Positions 26,379-34,335 of a stretch of DNA of 64,000 nt are shown piece by piece. The notes under the pieces were generated by a model, which had not been told where the DNA came from, did no database searches, and saw only the letters and a program-made list of their open reading frames with translations. Within the stretch, counting starts at the first letter, position 1, and each line of letters begins with the position of its first letter. The position numbers and the translations under genes are program-made. Source of the stretch: CAKZNE01 sp002695025 (GTDB lineage Bacteria > Bacteroidota > Bacteroidia > Flavobacteriales > Schleiferiaceae); assembly GCA_913043285.1 (NCBI GenBank), contig CAJWML010000007.1:1-64000 (forward strand), written 5' to 3'.

Positions 26379-27305
26379 ATGATACGAGCCATTTTTGCAA
26401 TCCTAATGCTGGTGGTGTGGGACAGCGCCTTTGCCCAGCCGATCCATGTCATTGATTTTGAATCGCCCAGTGCCAGCCTAGAACTGGATAGCATAAACCC
26501 TGATAATATCTGGCAAATCGGTGAGCCTGATAAAGTTATTTTTAACTCTGCATATTCGCCCGTTAATGCTATTGTAACAGATACATTCAACCCATATCCA
26601 AACGGGAATCATTCAACCTTTACCGTAGGTTTTGAGTTGTATGGAGTCCACCCAAGAGTCAGTTTCCAACACCGGCTCGAAACCCCAAACGGCATGGATG
26701 GAGGTTATATAGAGATATCCAAGGATTCCGGAACCACCTGGCAACTTCTTACCGATACTTCGGGCCAGGGCTCATTGGACTACGATTATATTTATGGACT
26801 GCAAACTTTCGGTTTCCCAGGCATAGGGGACACCCTTTTTAATGGACAGGGGGGCGGTTTTAGTGGCTCGTCTTCCGGTAGCTGGAACTACTCAGTGGTA
26901 GAGTTTCCCTGTATAGCCATCAAAAAAGCGTTCAGAATGTATCTGCGGTTCAACTTTATTTCGGACACGGTCCAGGACTCATTGGATGGTTGGATGATAG
27001 ACGATATCACCATTGATAATGATGGTGGTTGCGGGAACCTTGGTGAAGATGTAATTGCATCTCTTAATGTAGCTCCTAACCCCATAACATCTCAGTGTAC
27101 ATTATATCTGGAAGATCACTATCTGTCTGATGGCACTTTGGAAGTTTATAGTATGCAGGGCAAGTTGGTGCTTAAAAAGACGGGTCTTTATGGAGATCAA
27201 TTGATCCTGGATCTTCATAATCTCCCGGGTGGATTTTACCAGGCTGTGGTAAAAGATGGTCATTCTGCCTGGCGAGCTGCTGCACGCCTGGTATTCTCGC
27301 AATAA
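26379..27305 (+). CDS. T9SS-secreted protein of unknown function
   Basis: The 308-aa protein has a signal peptide (IFAILMLVVWDSAFAQ), a beta-sandwich (~25-215) with alternating Gly/Ser-rich loops (LFNGQGGGFSGSSSGSWNYS) and a closing WMIDDITIDNDGG strand typical of MAM/choice-of-anchor jelly rolls, and a T9SS type A sorting domain (VAPNPITSQCTLYLEDHY to AARLVFSQ). No catalytic residues were recognised. It stands just upstream of a cluster of carboxypeptidase-regulatory-like secreted proteins. Confidence 0.82.
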   Translation: MIRAIFAILMLVVWDSAFAQPIHVIDFESPSASLELDSINPDNIWQIGEPDKVIFNSAYSPVNAIVTDTFNPYPNGNHSTFTVGFELYGVHPRVSFQHRLETPNGMDGGYIEISKDSGTTWQLLTDTSGQGSLDYDYIYGLQTFGFPGIGDTLFNGQGGGFSGSSSGSWNYSVVEFPCIAIKKAFRMYLRFNFISDTVQDSLDGWMIDDITIDNDGGCGNLGEDVIASLNVAPNPITSQCTLYLEDHYLSDGTLEVYSMQGKLVLKKTGLYGDQLILDLHNLPGGFYQAVVKDGHSAWRAAARLVFSQ

Positions 27306-27318
27306 TCCTGGTTTTAAA

Positions 27319-27345
27319 GCAACCCTTTTTGAGATGGGTTATCTA
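27319..27345 (+). promoter_or_regulatory. ECF-sigma-like promoter, copy A
   Basis: GCAACC at 27319-27324, exactly 17 bases, then TCTA at 27342-27345, 88 bases before the ATG of the 142-aa gene. The same two boxes with the same spacing occur at 28060 and 38862. The AAC-containing -35 and TCTA-type -10 resemble ECF sigma promoters, not the TTTG/TAnnTTTG pair used by the primary sigma of this phylum. Confidence 0.55.
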
Positions 27346-27357
27346 AACCTGTAGAAA

Positions 27358-27391
27358 AGCTACTGAACTTTTTGGCAGGCCTGCACAGAAA
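27358..27391 (+). repeat. 34-bp leader repeat, copy A
   Basis: These 34 bases are identical to 28099-28132 and lie in the presumed 5' leader of the 142-aa gene. They contain the 10-bp palindrome GCAGGCCTGC. They are better conserved between the two leaders than the signal-peptide codons that follow. Confidence 0.85.
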
Positions 27392-27433
27392 TTCAAGACG
27401 CTCAAGAGTACGTCTAACTTAATACTGTGTGCT

Positions 27434-27862
27434 ATGAAGATGCTAAACTCCCTGATCCTGGGTATATTGTTTTCTGTTTCGTTTGGTTCCGCGGTTGCGC
27501 AAACCCGTCCCGGGTCCTTAAAAGGTATAGTAATGGATTCTGTGAATAATGAACCCATGCCGTTTGTGAATGTGGTGCTGAAGGATGACTCCGGCAGCCT
27601 GGTGAGCGGAGGAACCACTGATGATGATGGTAAATACAATATCAATCCGGTGGCTCCCGGTGAATATGATGTCCAGGTATCCTTTACCGGTTACCGCACC
27701 TTAATTATTAAAGGGGTTCTGGTTTCCCCGAATGCTCCTACCGTATTGGATTTTAAAATGAATTCAACACCAACCGAACTGCCGGAAATGATCATTTACG
27801 GTGACCTTCCGATGGTAGGAAAGCCCTTTAGCCGGCAAATTAATTCGGAGAAAGACTTATGA
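27434..27862 (+). CDS. Secreted carboxypeptidase-regulatory-like domain protein, short paralogue
   Basis: The 142-aa protein has a signal peptide (LILGILFSVSFGSAVAQ) and one carboxypeptidase-regulatory-like (CarboxypepD_reg) beta-sandwich: GSLKGIVMDSVNNEPMPFVN, DDDGKYNINPVAPGEYDVQV and FTGYRTLIIKGV. In TonB receptors this domain precedes the plug; here the reading frame stops right after the linker (INSEKDL). It aligns along its full length with the first ~143 residues of the 679-aa vWA protein downstream and shares its promoter and leader, so it looks like one half of a tandem duplication cut short, or a free-standing domain. It ends cleanly and need not be a pseudogene. Confidence 0.78.
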   Translation: MKMLNSLILGILFSVSFGSAVAQTRPGSLKGIVMDSVNNEPMPFVNVVLKDDSGSLVSGGTTDDDGKYNINPVAPGEYDVQVSFTGYRTLIIKGVLVSPNAPTVLDFKMNSTPTELPEMIIYGDLPMVGKPFSRQINSEKDL

Positions 27863-27960
27863 TCAACTAAGGAGTTACAGTAAGAGCCTTGCGACTATTG
27901 GGTTGAGAAATAGATGGGATAAAAGTATTGTTGAACAATAGCGAGGTGTTTATTTATAAG

Positions 27961-27993
27961 CCGGCCGGTGCTTTCATCGGCCGGTTTTCTTTT
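27961..27993 (+). terminator. Intrinsic terminator after the 142-aa gene
   Basis: CCGGCCG at 27961-27967 pairs with CGGCCGG at 27978-27984 around a 10-base loop, followed by TTTTCTTTTT. Confidence 0.88.
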
Positions 27994-28059
27994 TAGGGGT
28001 CTGTTGGAATGCTTTCAACGTAAATTCCTTTTTTTTGTGACGGATCCGGTACGGGTTAA

Positions 28060-28086
28060 GCAACCTTTTCAATGCTGTAGTATCTA
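28060..28086 (+). promoter_or_regulatory. ECF-sigma-like promoter, copy B
   Basis: GCAACC at 28060-28065, 17 bases, TCTA at 28083-28086, 90 bases before the vWA gene. Homologous to copy A over the whole segment. Confidence 0.55.
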
Positions 28087-28098
28087 AATAAACAGATG

Positions 28099-28132
28099 AG
28101 CTACTGAACTTTTTGGCAGGCCTGCACAGAAA
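28099..28132 (+). repeat. 34-bp leader repeat, copy B
   Basis: Identical to 27358-27391. It lies in the leader of the 679-aa vWA gene and again contains GCAGGCCTGC. Confidence 0.85.
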
Positions 28133-28176
28133 CTCCAGACGCTGAAGTTTACGTCTAATCTATAATTCTGTGTGCT

Positions 28177-30216
28177 ATGAAGATGCTGTATTCCCTGGCC
28201 TTTGGCCTTATGTTTTCCTTTTTGTGTTGTAATGGAGTTGCCCAAACCCGTCCGGGTTCGTTACGGGGCACCGTTATGGATTTTGCTACCGGTGAGCCAC
28301 TGACCTTTGCCCGGGTTTCGGTTAAAGATGAGGCAGGTGTAGTCATAAGTACCGGAGTTACGGATATGGATGGCAAGTACAACCTCAATCCCATTGCTCC
28401 CGGAGAGTATACCGTAGAGGTGTCATTAATTGGCTACCAAACTGTTAAATTGAGGAGAGTTATTATTTCACCCCATGTGCCCACTGTTCAGGATTTTAAA
28501 ATGAGCCTGGCCTCAACGGCATTGAGTGAGGTGGTTATTGTTGAAGACCGGCCCCTTATTGAGAAAACCAAAAGCAGTAAAATTACCACCGCAGAAGATA
28601 TTCAGAATATGGCAGTGCGGGATATTACTTTCGCAGCGTCAAAGGCAGCTGGAGTAAGCCGTACTTCCGGTAACAGTACTGTTTTTTTTCAAAATCCGCA
28701 GGGTGTTTGGAATAGCTCAATATTAGGAGATATTACAATATCTGGTGCAGCTCACCCCAATCCGTTAACCGATTTTAACATTGGCTTTATGTCTCCGGAT
28801 AAGGTGGAAATTCTGGATGAACCCAAGGAACTCAATAAAATGCCGGAGGCGAGGATCCTTACAGCTGGTGAGATACATGATTTCAGCAAATGGGAATTAT
28901 GGAAGGATATTTCAGATGATCAACTGAAACAATGGAAAGAATATTGGAATATCGCGCCTCTTGAACGCTATAGTTTGCAACTGACCTTTACCAATGGAAT
29001 TCCCATAGTAGATGCAGAAGTAGTATTCAAAGATAGAAGAGGTAAGGTAATATGGACATGCCGCACCGATAATACCGGTAAAGCAGAAATGTGGAGTAAG
29101 CTTTTTGATCAGGACCAAGAGGGACAAAGGGCAGAAATACATTATAATGATCGGATTTTTACCGTAGATGGTTTAAAGCCAATCACCCAGGGAATGAACA
29201 TTATGCAAATAGATGAACCCTGTAATCTGCCCGAAGTCCTGGATATTTCTTTTGTGGTGGACGCTACCGGCTCCATGTCGGATGAAATTGCCTTTTTAAA
29301 AGCTGAACTGGGAGATGTTATTGGCCGTATCCAATCGGTGTTGAATCACAGTTCTATTCGAACTTCCAGTGTTTTTTACCGTGATAAAGGGGATGAATAT
29401 GTGACCCGTGAAAGTGACTTCTCAGATAACGTCAGCCAAACCGAGAACTTTATCCAGGAACAGAATGCCGGAGGCGGAGGAGATTACCCTGAGGCTCTTA
29501 TTGAGGCTATGGAAGTAGCCGTAAATAAATTTAAGTGGAGCAATAAGGCGGTTTCCCGTATTATGTTCCTGGTATTGGATGCCCCGCCTCATTACGGTGA
29601 GGATGAACTTAGAAGGCTCCATCAATTGCTTAAGGATGCTGCCCGGAAAGGTATACGCATTATTCCCATAGCGTCAAGCGGGATAGATAAAAGAACAGAA
29701 TACCTGCTGCGGTCTATGGCCTTAGCTACCAACGGTACCTATACCTTTTTAACGGATGATAGTGGAGTAGGGGATTCCCATATAGAACCAACTACCGATA
29801 GCTATGAAGTAGAATTGCTCAATGATCTGATGGTAAGGTTGATCCATCAGTTTGCCTTTATTCCGGCCTGTATGAACCAGGCCATGGAAGCAAAGGTGTC
29901 GGTGGACCCTCCTGACCAGGCTTTGGAAAATCCTCTCCATCCAAATGATCCCGACCATACTGAAGGAGCAGGTCCGGAAGATGTATTTTTCAAGCTCTAT
30001 CCAAACCCTACCCGTGACCTGGTAAATATTGAATTGGATAAAGAGGTGGAGGAGCTGTTCCTTACTGACCTTCGTGGAAAGATTTTGCAGCGGAAAGAAA
30101 TTGGTAAGGAAAGATCGTTTCAGCTGAGCCTGGGCAACTACCCGGTGGGAACCTATTTTATACGATTTCAGGCAGAGAAGAAATGGATTACCAGGCAAAT
30201 CATACGAAAAGCCTAG
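28177..30216 (+). CDS. Chimeric secreted protein: TonB-receptor-like N-terminus, vWA domain, T9SS tail
   Basis: The 679-aa protein has a signal peptide (SLAFGLMFSFLCCNGVAQ), a carboxypeptidase-regulatory-like domain (~25-110), and then a stretch (~112-170: LSEVVIVEDRPLIEKTK, MAVRDITFAASKAAGVSR) that reads like the linker and plug start of a TonB-dependent receptor. A plug and barrel do not follow. Next come an Ig-like region (~265-340) and a vWA domain (~350-560) with the MIDAS motif VVDATGSMSDE and FLVLDAPPHYGEDEL. A T9SS type A sorting domain closes it (FFKLYPNPTRDLVNIEL to ITRQIIRKA). It is probably a surface protein using metal-dependent adhesion. It shares promoter, leader and N-terminus with the 142-aa gene upstream. 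Confidence 0.85.
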   Translation: MKMLYSLAFGLMFSFLCCNGVAQTRPGSLRGTVMDFATGEPLTFARVSVKDEAGVVISTGVTDMDGKYNLNPIAPGEYTVEVSLIGYQTVKLRRVIISPHVPTVQDFKMSLASTALSEVVIVEDRPLIEKTKSSKITTAEDIQNMAVRDITFAASKAAGVSRTSGNSTVFFQNPQGVWNSSILGDITISGAAHPNPLTDFNIGFMSPDKVEILDEPKELNKMPEARILTAGEIHDFSKWELWKDISDDQLKQWKEYWNIAPLERYSLQLTFTNGIPIVDAEVVFKDRRGKVIWTCRTDNTGKAEMWSKLFDQDQEGQRAEIHYNDRIFTVDGLKPITQGMNIMQIDEPCNLPEVLDISFVVDATGSMSDEIAFLKAELGDVIGRIQSVLNHSSIRTSSVFYRDKGDEYVTRESDFSDNVSQTENFIQEQNAGGGGDYPEALIEAMEVAVNKFKWSNKAVSRIMFLVLDAPPHYGEDELRRLHQLLKDAARKGIRIIPIASSGIDKRTEYLLRSMALATNGTYTFLTDDSGVGDSHIEPTTDSYEVELLNDLMVRLIHQFAFIPACMNQAMEAKVSVDPPDQALENPLHPNDPDHTEGAGPEDVFFKLYPNPTRDLVNIELDKEVEELFLTDLRGKILQRKEIGKERSFQLSLGNYPVGTYFIRFQAEKKWITRQIIRKA

Positions 30217-30228
30217 TAGACTATGCTT

Positions 30229-30257
30229 AAACCGGGCAGGCTTTCCCGGCCCGGTTT
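30229..30257 (+). terminator. Probable terminator after the vWA gene
   Basis: AAACCGGG pairs with CCCGGTTT, and GG/CC inside the loop can pair too. It lies 12 bases after the stop codon. The T run after the stem is poor, so efficiency is uncertain. Confidence 0.55.
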
Positions 30258-30336
30258 CTATAAAGCCCTATTTTTCACGGTAAAATTTAGGAGGTGTACG
30301 TTCAGGTTGTACTTTCGTGTTTTCTCAGGCAGCTCT

Positions 30337-30708
30337 ATGTTTAAAACAAGCTTACCATACATTCTCATCCTGGCTTTTACGGTCAACCTCACTTTCTGTT
30401 GGGGGTATACGGTACAGAGAGAAGAGAGTGCCATGGTTATGCCAGCGTTTTTTTACTTAGGGAATGAGGGCCCGGAAGGTGAAAACCCGGAAAGTCCGTC
30501 TTTGCCGGCCGAAGAGTGTGAGCTTTCAACGGGTGAAAATGATAACCCTGAAGATGGATCTTCTCCAGGAATTACGGTAACATACGGGCATTTTACGACC
30601 CATTACGTGCATCGGACTCAGGGTCGTTTTGCTACCCTCGGAGAAACAGGTATCTCCTGTCCCTTATACGTATTGTATTGTTCCATCAAGCTTCCCTGCA
30701 CAACATAA
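30337..30708 (+). CDS. Small secreted protein of unknown function
   Basis: ATG 30337 (123 aa) is chosen because it opens a signal peptide (LPYILILAFTVNLTFCWG); an in-frame ATG at 30223 overlaps the terminator of the previous gene. The mature part is acidic and Pro/Gly-rich (LGNEGPEGENPESPSLPAEE), then has YGHFTTHYVH and a Cys-containing tail (ISCPLYVLYCSIKLPCTT). No family is recognised. It sits upstream of two other small genes and a TonB receptor/ABC uptake locus, so a role in metal or haem uptake is possible but unproven. Confidence 0.5.
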   Translation: MFKTSLPYILILAFTVNLTFCWGYTVQREESAMVMPAFFYLGNEGPEGENPESPSLPAEECELSTGENDNPEDGSSPGITVTYGHFTTHYVHRTQGRFATLGETGISCPLYVLYCSIKLPCTT

Positions 30709-30738
30709 GCCTTTCGGTCTCACGGTATCCCAAGTAGG

Positions 30739-31194
30739 ATGCCTTTAATGTTGTTCAAAAGCTTTCAAGAAATGGAACCTACACTATCACACGCTACTTT
30801 AGAAATTGAAGATGCAGCTCTCGACTGGAAAGATGCTGTGGAGTCCCACCATGCCGATAAGGTGATGCGCCTTTACAGTGAAGATGCTGTTCTGATGTGT
30901 GCCTTTACGCCTCATGTTTATACCCACCGTGAAGAGTTGCGGGATTATTTCGATGACTTTCTGAGACTACCAGCCCTCAAAGTGAACTTCCTCCAAACTC
31001 ACATCCGTTTTATCGGTGACGGAGCGGTAAACTCCGGGATTTATCGTTTTGACTATAACAATGGTGAGGCGAAAGCCAGCCTGGTATGCCGGTATACCTT
31101 CGCTTTAAAACGTATAGCGGGCCAGTGGCGTATTGAAACGCATCATTCCTCCATACTTCCCCAGGAAACCTTGTTAAACCTATTGCACTCATAA
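30739..31194 (+). CDS. SnoaL/DUF4440-like (NTF2 fold) protein
   Basis: The 151-aa cytoplasmic protein resembles the SnoaL/DUF4440/CaMKII-association group of NTF2-like folds: ALDWKDAVESHHADKVMRLY, YSEDAVLMC, the cone-shaped sheet segment NSGIYRFDYNNGEAKASLVC, and the closing QWRIETHHSSILP. Such proteins bind small ligands or act as isomerases or oligomerisation modules. The start could also be ATG 30748 or 30772. It is followed eight bases later by the next gene and may be part of the receptor/ABC transcription unit. Confidence 0.75.
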   Translation: MPLMLFKSFQEMEPTLSHATLEIEDAALDWKDAVESHHADKVMRLYSEDAVLMCAFTPHVYTHREELRDYFDDFLRLPALKVNFLQTHIRFIGDGAVNSGIYRFDYNNGEAKASLVCRYTFALKRIAGQWRIETHHSSILPQETLLNLLHS

Positions 31195-31201
31195 GCGCTT
31201 G

Positions 31202-31750
31202 ATGGCCTTCTCCCCTCATACTCTAAAAAGGATTCCGGCTATAGCCATGCTATTGCTTTTGATTATCCACATGGTAGGAGGAGGTATGTATTTCCACATA
31301 CAGCGGTCACATATTCGCAAGGAGATCAAAACCCGGATTAAAAGGGGTGTTCCGCAGGAAGAATTGCAGGTATTCCATTTTCAGGATGAATCAGAGCTGG
31401 ACTTGTTGCAATGGCATAATGATCATGAATTTCGCAGCGAGGGTACTATGTACGATGTGGTTAAAAGGGAAACCCGGCCGGACGGCATTTACCTGCACTG
31501 TATTAATGACCACCAGGAAACCGTTCTTTTTGCCCAGCTCAATGAACTGGTGCAAAAACGTTGTAGCCAGGAATCCAATCAGGAACAGCGCCTTCTTATA
31601 CTGTCTTTAGCCAGTCCTTACCTGAACCTTCATACCAGCTTTATTTACGGTTTTCAGCCCTTTGAAAATCGTTCAAGAACGGCTTATGACTTTGCCCTGA
31701 AAACCTGGGTAAGGGAAATTGTCGGCCCACCTCCACGTCTCATCGGCTGA
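31202..31750 (+). CDS. Single-pass membrane protein of unknown function
   Basis: The 182-aa product (ATG 31202; a TTG three bases earlier is ignored) has an N-terminal membrane anchor (AIAMLLLLIIHMVGGGMYFH), a charged helix, and the segment HNDHEFRSEGTMYDVVKRET. A His-x-x-Glu-Phe...Met-Tyr-Asp pattern like this occurs in short Bacteroidota proteins near TonB-dependent receptors. The end, TWVREIVGPPPRLIG, is Pro-rich. No enzymatic motif is seen. It lies about 140 bases upstream of the receptor gene. Confidence 0.65.
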   Translation: MAFSPHTLKRIPAIAMLLLLIIHMVGGGMYFHIQRSHIRKEIKTRIKRGVPQEELQVFHFQDESELDLLQWHNDHEFRSEGTMYDVVKRETRPDGIYLHCINDHQETVLFAQLNELVQKRCSQESNQEQRLLILSLASPYLNLHTSFIYGFQPFENRSRTAYDFALKTWVREIVGPPPRLIG

Positions 31751-31887
31751 TCCTATCAACCAATCCATTCCATCTTTTTGGAAACCGCTGTATCTGCAGC
31801 CCGATGTCCTATGCCCCTTTGTGAGGTGTTTGTTGCAAAGGTTTGCTGTGGATGAGGTGGTTTCTGGTAAATATTAAAATAATAAAA

Positions 31888-34254
31888 ATGAGACGATTAA
31901 CTATAGTTTTAGTGTTCGTTATGGCTTGTTCTATGGCCTGGGCACAAAGTAATTTGAAAGGAGTAGTGATGGATGCCAATTCACAAACTCCTTTAGTGGG
32001 TGCTTCCGTAACCACCGCTGAAAATAAAGGTACGGCTACCCTGGAAAATGGTGAGTTTACCGTAGCGTGCTCCGATAGGATCACCGTTTCCTTTATAGGC
32101 TATGAAACAGCTCAGGTAGCCGTTGCAAACTGTGACAAACTGATCAGGGTGGCATTAGTCCCCTCCACCAGTAAGCTCGGTGAAGTGGAGATTACAGCTA
32201 CCTCCAATTCCAACAAGGCCTTGATTAATCAGCCGGCCTCCATTGTTAAGCTGGAGAAAAAGGAGATAAACCGGGGCATGGGGCTTTTCATGGATGATGC
32301 CATCAATGCCAATGTGCCCGGAGTGGAAATGTCGCGCAGAACTGTGTCGGCCGGCCAGCAATTCAACATCCGGGGTTATGGCAACGGAGTAGGCTTCCGG
32401 GGAGCGAATAACAACTTTGACACTCAGGGGGCTAAGGTTTACCTTAATGGTATTCCTATTACGGATGCAGAAGGTATCACCATGATGGATGATATTGACT
32501 TTGCCTCTATTGGCGATGTGGAAGTGACCAAAGGTCCTTCCGGAACATTGTACGGCCTTGCTATTGCGGGTGTGGTAAACCTTAAAACGGTACGCCCGGA
32601 GGCTGGTCGTACTTCGCTTGGCCAAAAGGTGTTGATTGGTGAATATGGTATCCAGCGCTATACCACCACTTTCCAGACTGCTGCGGAACGCTCGTCCTTG
32701 CTGGTGAACTATGGTCGCCAAACTGCGGATGGCTTTATGGCACATACCGCTTCTGAAAAGGACTTTGTGAACGTGGTAGGTGAGTTTCGGCCTTCGCAAA
32801 AGCAGACCATAACGGCCTACTTTGGTTACAGCAACAGTTATGACGAAAGAGGTGGGGAGCTCACTATTGAAGAATATGAGGACTTTGATTACAGCGGAAA
32901 TGCCCGTTACATCAAGAATAACGCCCATTCCGAAGTTATTAGCTTCCGGGCGGGGCTTTCACACAATTATACTTTCAACGAGCATATTGCCAATACTACT
33001 ACCGTTTTTGGTTCGGGCGCGGCACTGAACTCTAGTTCTGCGGGCGGCTGGAATGATAATAATCCGGTAAACTACGGTCTGCGTTCTACGCTTGATCTCA
33101 ACTACTCATTGACCAGCGAGTTCCGGTTGAGCGGTATTGTAGGCCTGGAAACGCAGCAGCAAAAAGGACATCCTATGAGTTATTCTATGGTAACGGATAG
33201 CTCCAATATTGATGGCTACAACATCATTGGTGCTGTAAGCAGTAATAAGGTGTCCAATACCAGTACTTCCAGCTACTTTACGGAGTGGACCTTGTCCATG
33301 CCTGCGGGATTCTCACTTACGGCCGGAGTAGGTGTAAGTACTATGGATATTACGCTGGATGACCGTGTTTATAATGCAGCCAGCACTGATCCTCGCCACT
33401 TTGAAGCCGACTATAGCGGTTTGGTGTCGCCACACGTGGCCTTGAATAAAGTGTTCAGTAAAAACGTGTCGGTTTATGCCTCGTACAGCAAGGGGTATAA
33501 AGCTCCGGTAAGCTCTAATATTTTGATTTCCAATACCGGTGAATTAAACGCTGATTTGGTTCCTGAAGAGGGTGACCAGATAGAAGTAGGTACCAAGGGT
33601 AACCTTTTTAGCGGCAAACTGCATTATGAACTGGCCCTTTTCCAGGCTAAGTTTACCAATAAAATGACGTCTGTGGCAGTGCCCCTGGACAGTGTGACCA
33701 CCGATTATACTTACATTGCCAATAGTGGTGGCCAGACCAACCGTGGATTGGAATTACTATTGAAATACAATGCCTTCCAAAGCAGCACGGCTTTCTTCAG
33801 TTCCGTACGTCCATGGGCTAATTTTACCTACAATGACTTTGTGTATGATAAGTTCAGCTATGAGTCAGTACCGCGTGGTGAAACTCAGGCAGTAACTGAG
33901 GTATACGATGGCAATGCTGTAGCCGGTGTTTCACCGGTAGTGTTTAACCTGGGCGTGGATGCCAGCACCCGTATCGGGCTGTACGGCAATGTGAATATGC
34001 GTTACAAGGATGCTATGCCTATCTCTTCGGACGGAGCTTTTATGACCGATGCTTTTACTGTGCTGAATGCTAAGTTCGGTTATCGTCAGGCATTAGGGAA
34101 GCACCTGGATCTGGATTTGTTTGCCGGGGCCAATAATATTACCGGCACCCAGTATTACTATATGGTGTTTATCAATCAATTGGCAGACGCATACCTACCT
34201 GCTCCGTACGAGATCAATTTCTATGGTGGGCTTAATCTGAAGTACGTATTCTAG
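31888..34254 (+). CDS. TonB-dependent receptor, probable siderophore or haem type
   Basis: Start at ATG 31888 (788 aa): signal peptide MRRLTIVLVFVMACSMAWAQ, then a carboxypeptidase-regulatory-like domain (NLKGVVMDANSQTPLVGASV, ~20-105), a plug (~115-225; FNIRGYGNGVGFRGANNNFD, VYLNGIPITDAEG, VEVTKGPSGTLYGLAIAGVV), and a 22-strand barrel ending GGLNLKYVF. The plug's GPSGTLYG and RGYG motifs are those of FecA/FhuA-like receptors. It imports an iron complex across the outer membrane using TonB energy. The following HmuTUV-like ABC genes carry the ligand across the inner membrane. A long hairpin separates it from hmuT. Confidence 0.92.
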   Translation: MRRLTIVLVFVMACSMAWAQSNLKGVVMDANSQTPLVGASVTTAENKGTATLENGEFTVACSDRITVSFIGYETAQVAVANCDKLIRVALVPSTSKLGEVEITATSNSNKALINQPASIVKLEKKEINRGMGLFMDDAINANVPGVEMSRRTVSAGQQFNIRGYGNGVGFRGANNNFDTQGAKVYLNGIPITDAEGITMMDDIDFASIGDVEVTKGPSGTLYGLAIAGVVNLKTVRPEAGRTSLGQKVLIGEYGIQRYTTTFQTAAERSSLLVNYGRQTADGFMAHTASEKDFVNVVGEFRPSQKQTITAYFGYSNSYDERGGELTIEEYEDFDYSGNARYIKNNAHSEVISFRAGLSHNYTFNEHIANTTTVFGSGAALNSSSAGGWNDNNPVNYGLRSTLDLNYSLTSEFRLSGIVGLETQQQKGHPMSYSMVTDSSNIDGYNIIGAVSSNKVSNTSTSSYFTEWTLSMPAGFSLTAGVGVSTMDITLDDRVYNAASTDPRHFEADYSGLVSPHVALNKVFSKNVSVYASYSKGYKAPVSSNILISNTGELNADLVPEEGDQIEVGTKGNLFSGKLHYELALFQAKFTNKMTSVAVPLDSVTTDYTYIANSGGQTNRGLELLLKYNAFQSSTAFFSSVRPWANFTYNDFVYDKFSYESVPRGETQAVTEVYDGNAVAGVSPVVFNLGVDASTRIGLYGNVNMRYKDAMPISSDGAFMTDAFTVLNAKFGYRQALGKHLDLDLFAGANNITGTQYYYMVFINQLADAYLPAPYEINFYGGLNLKYVF

Positions 34255-34279
34255 AGAATGAATTTCTGGTGTTAAATGC

Positions 34280-34319
34280 AGCGGGAAGCCCGGCAGAGAC
34301 AAAAGTCGGGCTTCCCGCT
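34280..34319 (+). terminator. Hairpin between receptor and substrate-binding gene
   Basis: A 13-bp perfect stem, AGCGGGAAGCCCG with CGGGCTTCCCGCT, has a 14-base loop. Only CTTT follows, so it may be a partial terminator or an mRNA-stabilising structure that lowers expression of the downstream ABC genes. Confidence 0.65.
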
Positions 34320-34335
34320 CTTTAAAAAATAAGAT

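Larger units (their letters stand above)
27863..28176. other. 314-bp intergenic region with terminator and duplicated promoter/leader
   Basis: No gene is seen. In order it holds a short unassigned stretch, a GC-rich intrinsic terminator (27961-27993), and the second copy of the ECF-like promoter (28060-28086) and 34-bp leader repeat (28099-28132). Confidence 0.8.

Noticed and set aside
32155..32928. Open frame antisense to the TonB receptor
   Set aside because: Its composition is that of a reversed barrel/plug gene and it lacks any family signature.
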